This document shows, piece by piece, positions 25,271 through 35,004 of a stretch of DNA of 64,000 bases. Origin of the DNA: NIOZ-UU35 sp964344175 (lineage in GTDB: Bacteria > Chloroflexota > Anaerolineae > Anaerolineales > UBA11858). The notes under the pieces were generated by a model. That model saw only the letters and a list, made by a program, of their open reading frames with translations, was not told the DNA's origin and made no database searches. The stretch's first letter is position 1. Each line of letters starts with the position of its first letter. The DNA is taken from contig CAYFMI010000004.1 in the NCBI GenBank assembly GCA_964344175.1, positions 17,200 through 81,199 of the forward strand, in the 5' to 3' direction. Made by a program: the position numbers and the translations under genes.

Positions 25271-26448
25271 ATTTTGATGAGTATGTTGATCGCAGCCAAT
25301 TCCCGACAATGAAGTGGAGCAAGACATTCCTTGCAGAGCATTTCGGCAATGAAGCAGCCATTCCCATGTCGGTGGCCGATATGGATCTGAGAGCGCCTCT
25401 CGCGGTGACAGAGCATCTCCAAAGACGGGTAGCGCACGGAATATATGGGTACGAATTTAAACCCGATAGCTATTTCGAAGCGCTTACATCATGGTATCAA
25501 AATAGATCCAAATGGAACATAAACCGAGAGCATATTGAGCCATGCCCATCTATATTGAGCGCCATATCCATTTTGATCAGCCAACATTCGCAAGAAGGCG
25601 ACGGCATCATCCTTCAGCCCCCCGTATTTTTTGAGTTCAAATCGGTCATCCGGAGTAGCCGAAGGAAGATCGTCAAAAACCCGCTAAAACTATTCAATGG
25701 GCATTATCAAATCGATTTTGACGACCTGGAAATCAAAGCCTCAGATCCAAACACAAAGATATTGATATTGTGCAACCCGCATAATCCTGTTGGCCGAGTT
25801 TGGACAGAAGTAGAGCTTCGGCAAGTAGCAGAGATCTGTGAACGCCATGGTGTCTTTGTCATCGCAGATGAAATTCATGGTGATTTTGCCTTACCCCCAC
25901 ACCAATACACCCCCTATTTGAGTATCTCTAAAAATGCCGCACAAAATGGGGCTGCTTGTATTTCGCCAGCTAAAACTTTTAATATTTCCGGGATGGTTGA
26001 TGCAATCACCATTATCCCCAACGAAGCATACCGCCATCAGTTCCATGAATTTGCTCATCGTTACCAAATCAACAAAGTAAATGTTTTTGCTTCCGCTGCG
26101 ACAGAAGCCGCTTATCGGAATAGCGCCGAATGGTTAGACGCTCTGCTGGTTTACATCCAGGGCAACATTGATTTGATTCGGAAATTTTTTGAGCAGAATA
26201 GTGTCCCGGTTTCGTTGATTGAACCTGAAGGGACATTTTTAGCTTGGCTTGATTTTAGAGAACTTGATTTTGGGGCCAAAGAACTGGGGAAATTTCTTGC
26301 GACCAAAGCGGATCTGGCGCTCAGCCCTGGGCACTGGTTTGGGAGAGAGGGGGCCGGTTTTGCCCGAATGACCATCGGCTGCCCGCGCGAGACAATCCAA
26401 CAGGCTCTTGAGAATCTACATGTTGCAGTCGAGGAACTGCACCGCTAA
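25267..26448 (+). CDS. PatB/MalY-type PLP aminotransferase or C-S lyase
   Basis: The 393-residue fold-type I PLP enzyme has SVADMDLRAP at the N-terminus, CNPHNPVGRVW, IADEIHGDF and the PLP lysine K236 in SPAKTFNISGM. These are typical of MalY/PatB cystathionine beta-lyase-like enzymes, which cleave C-S bonds or transaminate. Its codon use is visibly more AT-rich than its neighbours (many AAA, ATT, GAA), hinting at later arrival, although it is tightly packed between maoC and fetA. Confidence 0.88.
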   Translation: MNFDEYVDRSQFPTMKWSKTFLAEHFGNEAAIPMSVADMDLRAPLAVTEHLQRRVAHGIYGYEFKPDSYFEALTSWYQNRSKWNINREHIEPCPSILSAISILISQHSQEGDGIILQPPVFFEFKSVIRSSRRKIVKNPLKLFNGHYQIDFDDLEIKASDPNTKILILCNPHNPVGRVWTEVELRQVAEICERHGVFVIADEIHGDFALPPHQYTPYLSISKNAAQNGAACISPAKTFNISGMVDAITIIPNEAYRHQFHEFAHRYQINKVNVFASAATEAAYRNSAEWLDALLVYIQGNIDLIRKFFEQNSVPVSLIEPEGTFLAWLDFRELDFGAKELGKFLATKADLALSPGHWFGREGAGFARMTIGCPRETIQQALENLHVAVEELHR

Positions 26449-27180
26449 ATGAAGCCCAAAATTGAACTCAATGACCTTCGCATTTCTCGTCGGGGACAGC
26501 CTATCCTACGCGGGGTCAGCCTTACCGTTCAACCCGGTGACGTGATGATGCTAATCGGCCCCAGCGGAAGCGGGAAATCCACCCTGTTGCGGGCTATCAA
26601 CCGCCTGCAAGAGCCGCCTCCCAACAGCGTTTTACTTGATGGCAGCGACATCACCGGCATCCCAGTTACAGAATTGCGCTGTAAAATTGGCATGGTCTTT
26701 CAGCAAGCCAGCATGCTCCCCGGCACGGTTGCCGACAATATTGCCTACGTCGCCAACTTGCACAAGCAAACGTTGTCCCCCGAACGCATTCAGCAATTGC
26801 TCGAAGCGGTTTCACTACCCGGAAAATACGCCCAGACCGATGCCGAACAGCTCTCCGGCGGCGAAGCACAACGCGTCTCACTGGCACGGACTTTGGCAAC
26901 CTCTCCAGATGTATTGCTGCTCGATGAGCCGACCTCCGCACTAGACCCACATGCCACCCGTCAGGTCGAAGAAACCTTGCTGCATCTCAACCGCGCTCAC
27001 GGCCTGACATTGATCTGGGTCTCGCACACCATCGCACAAACCCGCCGCGTTGGGAGCAACGTCGTCTTACTCAACCAGGGGCAGGTTCAGGCGATTGGCC
27101 CGGTGGATGAAGTGCTTGATCCCGACGGCCCCCATCAAACTGCGCTAGCCTTCGCCGCTGGTGAAGACATCCGCCAATAG
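26449..27180 (+). CDS. FetA/YbbL-like ABC transporter ATPase
   Basis: The 243-residue ATPase has GPSGSGKST, LSGGEAQRV, LLLDEPTSALDP and SHTIAQTRR. The ATG directly follows the stop codon of the aminotransferase gene. Together with the next gene it matches the FetAB (YbbLM) exporter, linked in E. coli to iron export and peroxide tolerance. Its link to PatB or MaoC is not obvious. Confidence 0.85.
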   Translation: MKPKIELNDLRISRRGQPILRGVSLTVQPGDVMMLIGPSGSGKSTLLRAINRLQEPPPNSVLLDGSDITGIPVTELRCKIGMVFQQASMLPGTVADNIAYVANLHKQTLSPERIQQLLEAVSLPGKYAQTDAEQLSGGEAQRVSLARTLATSPDVLLLDEPTSALDPHATRQVEETLLHLNRAHGLTLIWVSHTIAQTRRVGSNVVLLNQGQVQAIGPVDEVLDPDGPHQTALAFAAGEDIRQ

Positions 27181-27202
27181 GCCTGACTTCCAGGAGATGC
27201 CC

Positions 27203-27976
27203 ATGATCTCACTCCCCGAAATTCCACTTGATGGGCTTTACCGCATTGGGGCGGCATTAAGCTTGATTGTACTTTCGCTGTTGATCTCCCGCTGGCGGGA
27301 GGCCGATCTCGAAAAAGATTTACTCATTGCCACATTGCGCAGCTTCATCCAGTTGATTGCCATTGGCTATGCGCTGGAATTTATCTTCAACCTGGACTCC
27401 CCTTTGTGGACATTTTCGCTGCTGGCCTTTATGACTCTGGTAGCCGGGAGAACTGCGGCGCAACGCGGCAAATCGGTGCCGCGCGCCCAGCGGGTGGGGC
27501 TGGCTTCTATTGGCCTGGGGAGCGCCCTGACGCTAGGGATTTTGGTCGCCCTCAATGTCTTCAGTTTCGATCCGCAGACCATCATCCCGGTTGGCGGGAT
27601 GGTTATTGGCAACTCGATGTCGGTGGCCGCCCTGGTGATGAAGCGCCTGGCGAACGATTTCAAAATCCAGCGCAATCTAATCGAGACATCCCTGGCATTG
27701 GGGGCAACCAGCCAGCAGGCTGCCCGCCCCCAATTGCGCACAGCCCTGAAAAGCGCTATGATTCCCATTGTAGACACGACCAAAACCACTGGTCTGATTA
27801 AGCTCCCCGGCGCCATGACCGGGATGATTTTGGCAGGTGCATCCCCCATGGATGCCGTCCAGATTCAGATTGTGGTGTTATACATGATTATTGGCGCAAC
27901 CACCTTCACCGGGCTGATCGCCAGCTACCTGACCTACCGTCAATTCTTTACCCCCGTACACCAATTGATCGAATAA
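27203..27976 (+). CDS. FetB/YbbM (UPF0014) ABC permease
   Basis: The product is 257 residues from the ATG at 27203, which has AGGAG at proper spacing; an in-frame ATG two codons upstream is too close to it. FetB features are RWREADLEKDLLIATLRSFI, IPVGGMVIGNSM, LALGATSQQA and TTKTTGLIKLPGAMTGMILAG. It pairs with the preceding ATPase. Confidence 0.9.
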   Translation: MISLPEIPLDGLYRIGAALSLIVLSLLISRWREADLEKDLLIATLRSFIQLIAIGYALEFIFNLDSPLWTFSLLAFMTLVAGRTAAQRGKSVPRAQRVGLASIGLGSALTLGILVALNVFSFDPQTIIPVGGMVIGNSMSVAALVMKRLANDFKIQRNLIETSLALGATSQQAARPQLRTALKSAMIPIVDTTKTTGLIKLPGAMTGMILAGASPMDAVQIQIVVLYMIIGATTFTGLIASYLTYRQFFTPVHQLIE

Positions 27977-28054
27977 TTCCTACCGCTTACGCGGCTCGAT
28001 GAAAGTTATTCCGAAAATAGGGGCGTGCGGGGCGCAAAAGTGCGTAACTCCTAG

Positions 28055-29392
28055 CTATAGCTGAATGCGGGCATCGGCAGGCATGCCCGGTTTGAGTTTG
28101 CCATCTGGATTGGGAACTACAATCGTGACTGCAAAGACAGTGCTTTTGCGTCCATCCACAGTTTGCACATTGCGAGGCGTGAACTCGGCCTCATCGGCAA
28201 TAGCTGCGATTGTACCGGTAAAAATTTCGTTGGGGAATGAATCCACACTGATTTCAACCACCTGCCCCAGGTGAAGTTCTCCATAGCGATCTTCAGAAAT
28301 ATAGACGGTCAATTCAACCTGCGATAAATCAGCAATCTTGAATACCGGCCCGCCCTGAGGAATGGTTTCACCGACCTCAAGGTTGCGCGACAAGACCACG
28401 CCCGTAATCGGAGCATAAACAACCGTCTTCGCCATCTGCACATCAAGCAACTGCAAGGCCGCTTGGGCTGCAAGCAGATTTGCCTCCGCCTGCCCCACTC
28501 CACTTTTTGCCAGAGTCACGGCTGCGCGGGCCGCCTCAACCTGTAAAGCATATTCGCCGCGCATCAATTGGGTCAGGACATCGAGGGCATTCTCATAGCG
28601 GGCCTGCGCGACTGCAACACGGCCGCGCGCATCCAGTACATCGAGGCTGGCAGTGTTCGAGAGCATACCATCATATGCTAATTGAGCGCGCTCTAAATCG
28701 GCCAGAGCGCTATCCACTTGCTCCTGGGCAACTTCCTCCAGAACTGTGTTTTCACTGGCGTCAGCTGCCAGGTCGTGGGTTTGCACCGCCACTTGATAGG
28801 CCGCTTGCGCTGCCGCCAACTCACTTTCGGCTGTCACCAAATCGGAGTTGCTGGCATCTTGCAATTCCTGAGCCAAATCGTCGCGTTTCTGCATCAGAGC
28901 ATCCCGCGCCGCAGCGACCTCCGCCTGCACAGCCTGAATGCGCTCGGCCTGCTGGTAATACCAGACCGGCAATTCAAATTCATCGGGGAGCGGCGTCACC
29001 CAGGCTGCATTGCGCGATTGCAGATCTTGCAGGCGCGCCCCTTGCAGCGCTAACTCATATTGCACATTTGCAGCCGTTAATTGCGCCTGCGCCGATGCAA
29101 TGGCCGCTTCGGCCACGCCAACACTCGCCTGGGCCTGTTCATACTGGGCGCGATAGATTTCATCATCCATACGGAATAAGACATCTCCCTCCTGAATGGT
29201 TTCGCCTTCAACGGCCAGGATCTCAACAACCTTTCCGCCCAGTTCTGGGGCAATTTGAACTTGCTGCGACGAAACATAGCCCGAACCGGAAATACTATTC
29301 TCGGCAGCCTGTGCGCTGGGGGAAGATCCACAGGCACTTAATACAGGCATCGCGAGCAGCGCAACAGTCAGCAAAAATAATTTGGTTTTCAT
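28055..29392 (-). CDS. HlyD-family efflux adaptor lipoprotein (YbhG-like)
   Basis: The product is 445 residues. A lipoprotein signal ends at the lipobox LSAC (Cys about 21). A biotinyl-lipoyl half-domain (VVEILAVEGETIQEGDVLFR) is followed by a long Ala/Gln-rich coiled coil interrupted around residues 125-155, the second half-motif (KTVVYAPITGVVLSRNLEVG) and a beta-barrel. It is the last gene of the YbhGFSR-like exporter operon. GGAGG precedes the ATG. In a monoderm-like envelope the lipid anchor would hold the adaptor to the outer face of the membrane. Confidence 0.9.
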   Translation of the reverse strand: MKTKLFLLTVALLAMPVLSACGSSPSAQAAENSISGSGYVSSQQVQIAPELGGKVVEILAVEGETIQEGDVLFRMDDEIYRAQYEQAQASVGVAEAAIASAQAQLTAANVQYELALQGARLQDLQSRNAAWVTPLPDEFELPVWYYQQAERIQAVQAEVAAARDALMQKRDDLAQELQDASNSDLVTAESELAAAQAAYQVAVQTHDLAADASENTVLEEVAQEQVDSALADLERAQLAYDGMLSNTASLDVLDARGRVAVAQARYENALDVLTQLMRGEYALQVEAARAAVTLAKSGVGQAEANLLAAQAALQLLDVQMAKTVVYAPITGVVLSRNLEVGETIPQGGPVFKIADLSQVELTVYISEDRYGELHLGQVVEISVDSFPNEIFTGTIAAIADEAEFTPRNVQTVDGRKSTVFAVTIVVPNPDGKLKPGMPADARIQL

Positions 29393-29434
29393 CGTACAGC
29401 CTCCATATGTAAAAAATATCGTACCGTAAATCCG

Positions 29435-30484
29435 TCAGGATACCTTCCAGTCAAGAGCTTCTTGCGGCCCAAAATAGCGCCGAACAAGTTCAGCATCACC
29501 ACGGCGCAAGGCTTTCAATGGGTCTGAGATAGCCTTGAAATAAGCCCGCACAACCCGGTCGGGAATAGCCCGAACCAGGGCGCGCTGCATTGGGGAAATG
29601 CGTGCCTTTGCCGCCAAAAAGTAATCTGTCAGAGTATGACGGCGAAAACCAAGCAGCGCTTCAAGATCGTCACCATCGGCATAATCACCAGAGTGAAAAT
29701 TACGCCGCGCAAAAGCTCGTTCTGGTAATGCCGCGGGGTTAACGCCAAAGATGGGCAGCATCTTGCGAAGGAAATCGCGCGCCACGATGCGGCAATCGGC
29801 CCCGCCCCCCAGGTTGAAAATGCGCCCCCACACCCCTTCGTGAGCCAGCGCTTGCACCAGGGCAAAACCGGCATCGCTCGCATGGCACCATTCCAGGGCG
29901 GTATCAAGCGGCATATGGAACATCAGCGGCTGGATTTTCAGCTTCGATGTCAAAATACCGCTCAAGCGCAAGATGCTCCACTTGATACCGGAGGCCTGGA
30001 TCAATTTCTCCGCCTGAATTTTTGTGTGGGCATATTCATCGCCCTCACTGGGATCAAGGGGGTCATCGACGCGGATCTGGGGATTGTCGATACGGTCGCC
30101 ATATACCGAGATGGAGGATGTGTAGATCAGCCTCGGGGCAGGATTCTGCCCGGTGAGGGCTGCCAGCAATGAGCGCGTCCCGCCCACGTTGACAGCGCGC
30201 GCCAGCTCCGGGTTTTCATCGGCTGCCGGGGGGATCAATGCCGCCGTATGAATAACGGCATCCACCCCCTGCGCGGCAGCGCGCACCGCGCCTTTATCAC
30301 GCAAATCCCCATAGACAATTTCAATCTGCTCCCTGAAGGGGGCAAATCGCCGCCGCTCGTAAATGCGATCGAGATTTAGCAGGCGGATGTTGTAGCGCTC
30401 CCGGCGGCGAAGGAGTTCTTTGAAGGCCTCGAAGCCAACCTCGCCCGAAGCGCCGGTGAGTAAAATGGTTTCTTTTTTCTTCAT
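29435..30484 (-). CDS. NAD(P)-dependent epimerase/dehydratase
   Basis: The product is 349 residues from MKKKETILLTGASGEVG; the longer frame upstream only covers the end of the permease gene. The extended-SDR features are the TGASGEVG nucleotide loop, an aspartate-rich strand, YTSSISVYGD and the catalytic Y-x3-K (YAHTKIQAEK). The substrate is unknown. Its place inside an export operon suggests it makes or modifies the exported compound or a surface glycan, which is inference. Confidence 0.85.
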   Translation of the reverse strand: MKKKETILLTGASGEVGFEAFKELLRRRERYNIRLLNLDRIYERRRFAPFREQIEIVYGDLRDKGAVRAAAQGVDAVIHTAALIPPAADENPELARAVNVGGTRSLLAALTGQNPAPRLIYTSSISVYGDRIDNPQIRVDDPLDPSEGDEYAHTKIQAEKLIQASGIKWSILRLSGILTSKLKIQPLMFHMPLDTALEWCHASDAGFALVQALAHEGVWGRIFNLGGGADCRIVARDFLRKMLPIFGVNPAALPERAFARRNFHSGDYADGDDLEALLGFRRHTLTDYFLAAKARISPMQRALVRAIPDRVVRAYFKAISDPLKALRRGDAELVRRYFGPQEALDWKVS

Positions 30485-30509
30485 CGGAAGATACCTGTGG
30501 GGGTGCTCA

Positions 30510-31643
30510 TCAAGCAATTCGTTTGCGAAAGGCCAGCACACTGGCAACAAAGTAGCCCAGGCTCAGACCAAGCAAGGGCAAGGTAGAAGACCACACCGCA
30601 GCGGCGTTGACGCCGCGCAGCATGATGCCGCGCGTGATTTCAAGGAAGTGTGTCACCGGCAAAAGCTCGCTGAAGAGGTAGGTAATCCAGGGCATATTGT
30701 CGCGCGGGAACATCAGGCCGGTCAGGATGATGGCCGGGATCAGCACCAGGAAGATCGCCAGATAGATGGCCTGCATTTGCGATTGCGAGACATTGGAGAT
30801 TAACACCCCCATCCCCAATGAGCCAATGATGAATACCACGCTGAGGCCGACAAGCTGCCAGTAGCTCCCGGCAACCTGGACATCGAAAAGCAAATCGCCC
30901 AGCCACAAGAGCGCAAAGAGGTTGAGAATGCTGACCAGCAAATAGGGAATGATCTTGCCAAGCATCAACTCCCAGGATCGGATGGGAGTGACGATCAACT
31001 GTTCCATTGTGCCCTGCTCGCGCTCCTTGACAATGGCCAGGGCGCTTAATATCAGGGCCTGTACCTGCAAGATGATCGGGATCAGACCAGGGATCATGAA
31101 GAGTTTGCTATCCCCTTCGGGGTTGTAGAGCGTCTTTTCGAGGGCCTCGACCGGAATTTGAATCAAGGCCCCCTGCGGTGTGCGCTCCAATTGCTGCACA
31201 AGAATATCCTGCGCCGCCATCTGGCTGATGCTGCTCAACTTCAGGCGGATGGCGTTAACGTCGGATGGATCGGTGGCGCCGTTAACATAGAGCTGCACCT
31301 GCACGGTTTCTCCGGCGGTCAGGCTGCGCCCGAAATTCTCCGGAATCAGCAGCCCGGCATCCACCTGATCGTTATCGATCAAGTCTAAAATTTCATCTTC
31401 GCTGAGTGCAGCATGGGTGATATTAAAATCCCCGCTGGCGGTGAATGTCTCAATATAGCGGCGGCTGGCATCGCTACGCGACAGATCGGCCACGGCCATA
31501 GGGGTATGTGAGCGGTCAAAGTTGACCCCATACCCCAGCAAAACCAGCAACAGTCCGGGCAATAACAACAGCATCGCCATCGTGCGCGGATCGCGCCAGA
31601 TGTGAAACAACTCTTTACGCATAATCGTGAATAGACGTTCCAT
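30510..31643 (-). CDS. ABC-2 type exporter permease (YhhJ/YbhR-like)
   Basis: The 377-residue protein has one N-terminal helix after KELFHIWRDPRTMAMLLLLP, a large extracytoplasmic domain (residues about 40-170) and five C-terminal helices. KEREQGTMEQLIVTPI is the conserved coupling region of this family. Only one permease gene is present, so a homodimer is expected, whereas E. coli has two (YbhS, YbhR). Confidence 0.9.
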   Translation of the reverse strand: MERLFTIMRKELFHIWRDPRTMAMLLLLPGLLLVLLGYGVNFDRSHTPMAVADLSRSDASRRYIETFTASGDFNITHAALSEDEILDLIDNDQVDAGLLIPENFGRSLTAGETVQVQLYVNGATDPSDVNAIRLKLSSISQMAAQDILVQQLERTPQGALIQIPVEALEKTLYNPEGDSKLFMIPGLIPIILQVQALILSALAIVKEREQGTMEQLIVTPIRSWELMLGKIIPYLLVSILNLFALLWLGDLLFDVQVAGSYWQLVGLSVVFIIGSLGMGVLISNVSQSQMQAIYLAIFLVLIPAIILTGLMFPRDNMPWITYLFSELLPVTHFLEITRGIMLRGVNAAAVWSSTLPLLGLSLGYFVASVLAFRKRIA

Positions 31644-31664
31644 AACAATACTCCAAACGTTGTG

Positions 31665-32612
31665 CTATTCGGTCTTCTGACGATATTCAGATACCAGGGC
31701 GATAAAGACATCTTCCAATGAGGGCTGGATTTCGTCGATCTGCTGCACCTGAATTTTGTGGCGCGAGAGGAAACGGCTGACCTTGCTGGGGGAAGCCGAT
31801 TCTGTTAAAGTGACATGCAACTGCGCCCCATGCACCGAGGTCTCCAAAACATCGGGGAGATCTTCGAGTATCGCGCGGGCCTCTTCGATCGGTTGACTAT
31901 CGATCTGCAGCAATTTTCCGGGGAGGCTGGCGCGCAGTTCATCCGGCTCGGCGACGGCAATCAATTTGCCGCGATACATCATGCCAATGGTGTTGCAGTA
32001 TTCCGCTTCATCCATGTAATGCGTGGTCGCCAATACGCTGACGCCCTGCCCCGCCATTTCATAGATCAGATCCCAAAATTCGCGCCGCGAGACTGGATCC
32101 ACCCCGGCGGTAGCCTCATCCAAGAAAAGCATGGGCGGTTTATGCACCACGGCGCAAGCCAGCGCCAGACGCTGCCTCCAGGCCCCCGAAAGATTGCCCG
32201 TTAACTCATCCCGGTGATCGCATAACCCAGACAATTCGATCAACTCGGCAATATTCTTAGCCCGCTCTGCTCGCGGCACGGCGTAGATCGAGGCATAGAA
32301 TTGCAAGTTTTCGAAGGCGGTCAGGTCGTTATAGAGCGAAAATCGCTGCGACATATAGCCGATTTGCCGCTTAATCGCCTCAGGGTTCTGAACGACGTCA
32401 TGCCCGACAACGCGCGCGGTACCTGTGGTGGGGCGTAAAATGCCGCACAACATGCGGATGGCGGTTGTTTTCCCGGCCCCATTTGGCCCAAGCAGGCCGA
32501 AGATCGCGCCTTTTGGGATGGCAAATTCAACCGCGTCTACGGCGGTGAAATTGCCAAAACGGCGAGTCAGGGCATGGGCCTCAACAGCATTGGCGTAGGT
32601 TGTTGTATTCAT
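31665..32612 (-). CDS. ABC transporter ATPase, second half of a split YbhF
   Basis: The 315-residue ATPase has an intact Walker A (GPNGAGKT), Walker B (LFLDEATAGVDP) and H-loop (TTHYMDEAE). The signature reads LSGAWRQ instead of LSGGxxQ, a Gly-to-Ala change in the ATP-contacting loop. It overlaps the upstream ATPase by 4 bp. In E. coli YbhF the two halves are one polypeptide; here they are separate genes. Confidence 0.9.
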   Translation of the reverse strand: MNTTTYANAVEAHALTRRFGNFTAVDAVEFAIPKGAIFGLLGPNGAGKTTAIRMLCGILRPTTGTARVVGHDVVQNPEAIKRQIGYMSQRFSLYNDLTAFENLQFYASIYAVPRAERAKNIAELIELSGLCDHRDELTGNLSGAWRQRLALACAVVHKPPMLFLDEATAGVDPVSRREFWDLIYEMAGQGVSVLATTHYMDEAEYCNTIGMMYRGKLIAVAEPDELRASLPGKLLQIDSQPIEEARAILEDLPDVLETSVHGAQLHVTLTESASPSKVSRFLSRHKIQVQQIDEIQPSLEDVFIALVSEYRQKTE

Positions 32613-33565
32613 AAAATACCCTGGGGTTTTATCAAAGCCAGATACACGAAGACATCTTCCATGCTCGCCCGCGAGGGACGCAAAAGATGCACGGTTAATT
32701 TTTGGCGTTTGAATTCAGTTTGCAGGTGCTTTAACAGGCGGCGGGAATCGCCATTGTGATTTGCCACCGATATTCGCAACCGGTCGCCTACGGGGCGCCA
32801 ATCGACCACGCCGGCGGCCTGTTCCACAACCGACCGCATGGCTTTGCGCGGGCGCGCTTTGACTTCGATCACTTCGAAGGGCAAGTCCGCGGCCAACTCT
32901 GCCGGGCTGCCTTGCGCCAAGATCTTACCTTTATGCAGCATCGCTACCTGATGGCAACGCTCGGCTTCATCCATGTAGGGAGTGCTGACCAATACAGTCA
33001 CCTCCTGCGCAACTAACCGCGCCAAGATCCCCCACAACTCGCGCCGCGAGACCGGGTCAACCCCTGTGGTTGGCTCATCTAAAAGCAAAACTTTGGGGTC
33101 ATGCACCAGGGCGCAGGCCAGGGCCAATTTCTTGCGCATGCCGCCCGAAAGCAACGCGCTGCGGCGGTGCTGAAAACGCTCCAGGCGGGCAAATTCCAGC
33201 AATTGCGCAATCCGTTCTTGTCGGCGCTTGCCGGAGACGGCGTTGATGTCGGCAAAGAAATTAAGATTCTCGATCACGCTTAAATCGGGATACAGGCTAA
33301 ACGCCTGCGGCATATAGCCAATGAGAGGCCGGGCCGCCTCGGCCTGCCCCCCGGTATCGAAACCGTAAACCCGGGCACAGCCGCTAGAGGCCTCCATCAC
33401 TGTTGAAAGAATACGCAGCGTGGTCGTCTTGCCGGCGCCATCCGGGCCGATCAACCCAAACAACTGCCCCTCGCGCACAGTGAGATTCAAATTCTCAACC
33501 GCCCGCCGGGGTCGGCGCTTGCCATAAGATTTTGAAACATCACCAGCTTCAATCGCGTACTTCAT
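32609..33565 (-). CDS. ABC transporter ATPase, first half of a split YbhF
   Basis: The 318-residue ATPase has Walker A GPDGAGKT, a regular signature LSGGMRK and LLLDEPTTGVDP. The H-loop histidine is replaced by proline (VSTPYMDEAE). This is complementary to the defect in its partner, so in a heterodimer one ATP site would combine both lesions or each site would carry one. It is the first gene of the exporter operon, divergent from the two-component system. Confidence 0.9.
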   Translation of the reverse strand: MKYAIEAGDVSKSYGKRRPRRAVENLNLTVREGQLFGLIGPDGAGKTTTLRILSTVMEASSGCARVYGFDTGGQAEAARPLIGYMPQAFSLYPDLSVIENLNFFADINAVSGKRRQERIAQLLEFARLERFQHRRSALLSGGMRKKLALACALVHDPKVLLLDEPTTGVDPVSRRELWGILARLVAQEVTVLVSTPYMDEAERCHQVAMLHKGKILAQGSPAELAADLPFEVIEVKARPRKAMRSVVEQAAGVVDWRPVGDRLRISVANHNGDSRRLLKHLQTEFKRQKLTVHLLRPSRASMEDVFVYLALIKPQGIL

Positions 33566-33667
33566 AGAATATCGCTGCCTTAAAATCCATCAAACTGCAT
33601 TCGTTTTTCACACACAATCATATGCAAGTGTCCCTCATATTCACAGATGTCAGCCACCACCTGCATC

Positions 33668-33702
33668 ATGACACCCGTAAAGACCGGCATGACGGGCGTC
33701 AT
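33668..33702. promoter_or_regulatory. inverted repeat, candidate operator between exporter and two-component system
   Basis: ATGACACCCGT (33668-33678) and ACGGGCGTCAT (33692-33702) form an 11-bp inverted repeat with one mismatch and a 13-bp spacer. It is in the 200-bp divergent region, so it may bind the NarL-type regulator encoded next door. Confidence 0.4.
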
Positions 33703-33753
33703 TTTCTGCGTACCAAGCCTCTCTACGAGGCGCGTTTTTTCCACGCCCTGTGA

Positions 33754-33759
33754 TATGAT
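33754..33759 (+). promoter_or_regulatory. -10 element of the histidine kinase gene
   Basis: TATGAT ends 6 nt before the ATG. No Shine-Dalgarno is present, so the message should be leaderless. Confidence 0.35.
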
Positions 33760-33765
33760 GAAGCT

Positions 33766-35004
33766 ATGGAAACGCGCCCCATCGAGCCTGGCCTGTTAAG
33801 GATTTTTCGCTACTTCACCAGCGTGGCAATGGTATATTTCGCCGCTCTGGTACTCTACACTGCCATCCAAACCGGCGAGGGCGATACCTTCCCCCAGATT
33901 CAGTCCTACATGAATTTTGGCACCAATCTGATCTTGCTGGGGTATCTTTACTGGGGGTGGCTGCGCCGCAAACTCAAACGCTACTATCTGCCCCTGGCAT
34001 TGATCGCCGCGACGGTGGTCCCTATTTTCAGCAACCTAATCTACCTGGCCGACCCGCATGAAGAAGCCGCCTTCACAATCGTGCGCAGTTGGCTGCTCTT
34101 TCCGATCATGATCGTGCCGCTGGTGTTAATAGCCTGGCAATATCGCTTTCGCTATGTCGTCTTTTTTATCTTGTTTGCCACCCTTGTGGAATATTTCGTG
34201 CTCTTTCCGAAAATCAGCCACGTTGACTTCGAAACCATCCCTATTCTGGGTGGTCCGCTCATCCGCGCGTTTGCGTTTGGCACGGTGGGGCATATTGTCA
34301 CCCGCCTGACCGATACCCAGCGAGATCAACGCAAAAAGCTGATACAAGCCAACTTTCAGCTGGGTCAACACGCCCGCACCCTGGAACAACTCGCCGTCAG
34401 CCGCGAGCGCAACCGCCTGGCACGCGAACTCCACGACACCCTGGCGCACACCCTTAGCGGCTTGGCCGTCAATCTAGAGGCCATCAAAATTGTACTTGGA
34501 GGGGATAACGCCGAAGCCCTGCAAATGCTCAACCATGCGCTTGTTAATACCCGCACCGGCCTGAGCGATACCCGCCGGGCGCTTAAAGATCTGCGCGCGA
34601 AATCTCTCGAAGATCTGGGGCTTCGCATTGCCATTCGCAATCTGGCGCACAATGCCGCCGCCCGCGCAGGGCTGGAAACCAACCTCGACATCGCCCGGCA
34701 GATCCCCGACCTGCCGCCCGAAATCGAACAATCCTTGTTTCGCATCGCCCAGGAGGCGCTCGAAAATATTGTCAACCACGCCGAGGCCATAAACATGACC
34801 GTCACACTAAGTTACTCAAATTCGCGGCTTGAGTTATCGATCATGGATGATGGTATTGGGATTGATTTTACCAATGTGGATTTAGGCGAAAAACACGGCC
34901 TGCGAGGGATGCACGAACGCGCCGCAGGGGTGACTGCCGCTTTAGAGATTATCAGCGCCCCCGGAGAGGGCACCCATGTACGGGTAAGTTTGGAGTATCC
35001 CTAA
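33766..35004 (+). CDS. NarX/DesK-type sensor histidine kinase
   Basis: The product is 412 residues. Five or six membrane helices fill residues about 15-190, followed by a short coiled coil, the HisKA_3 dimerisation domain with H223 in RLARELHDTLAHTLSG, and an HATPase domain (NIVNHAEA, IMDDGIGID, GLRGMHERA). The sensor has no large outer loop, suggesting it senses the membrane or an exporter. It overlaps the regulator gene by one base (TAATG). Confidence 0.92.
   Translation: METRPIEPGLLRIFRYFTSVAMVYFAALVLYTAIQTGEGDTFPQIQSYMNFGTNLILLGYLYWGWLRRKLKRYYLPLALIAATVVPIFSNLIYLADPHEEAAFTIVRSWLLFPIMIVPLVLIAWQYRFRYVVFFILFATLVEYFVLFPKISHVDFETIPILGGPLIRAFAFGTVGHIVTRLTDTQRDQRKKLIQANFQLGQHARTLEQLAVSRERNRLARELHDTLAHTLSGLAVNLEAIKIVLGGDNAEALQMLNHALVNTRTGLSDTRRALKDLRAKSLEDLGLRIAIRNLAHNAAARAGLETNLDIARQIPDLPPEIEQSLFRIAQEALENIVNHAEAINMTVTLSYSNSRLELSIMDDGIGIDFTNVDLGEKHGLRGMHERAAGVTAALEIISAPGEGTHVRVSLEYP

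Noticed and set aside
28480..29412. 310-codon open frame on the plus strand antisense to the HlyD-like gene
   Set aside because: Its translation is Pro/Arg/His-rich with no family resemblance; the minus strand encodes a complete adaptor with lipobox and paired lipoyl motifs.
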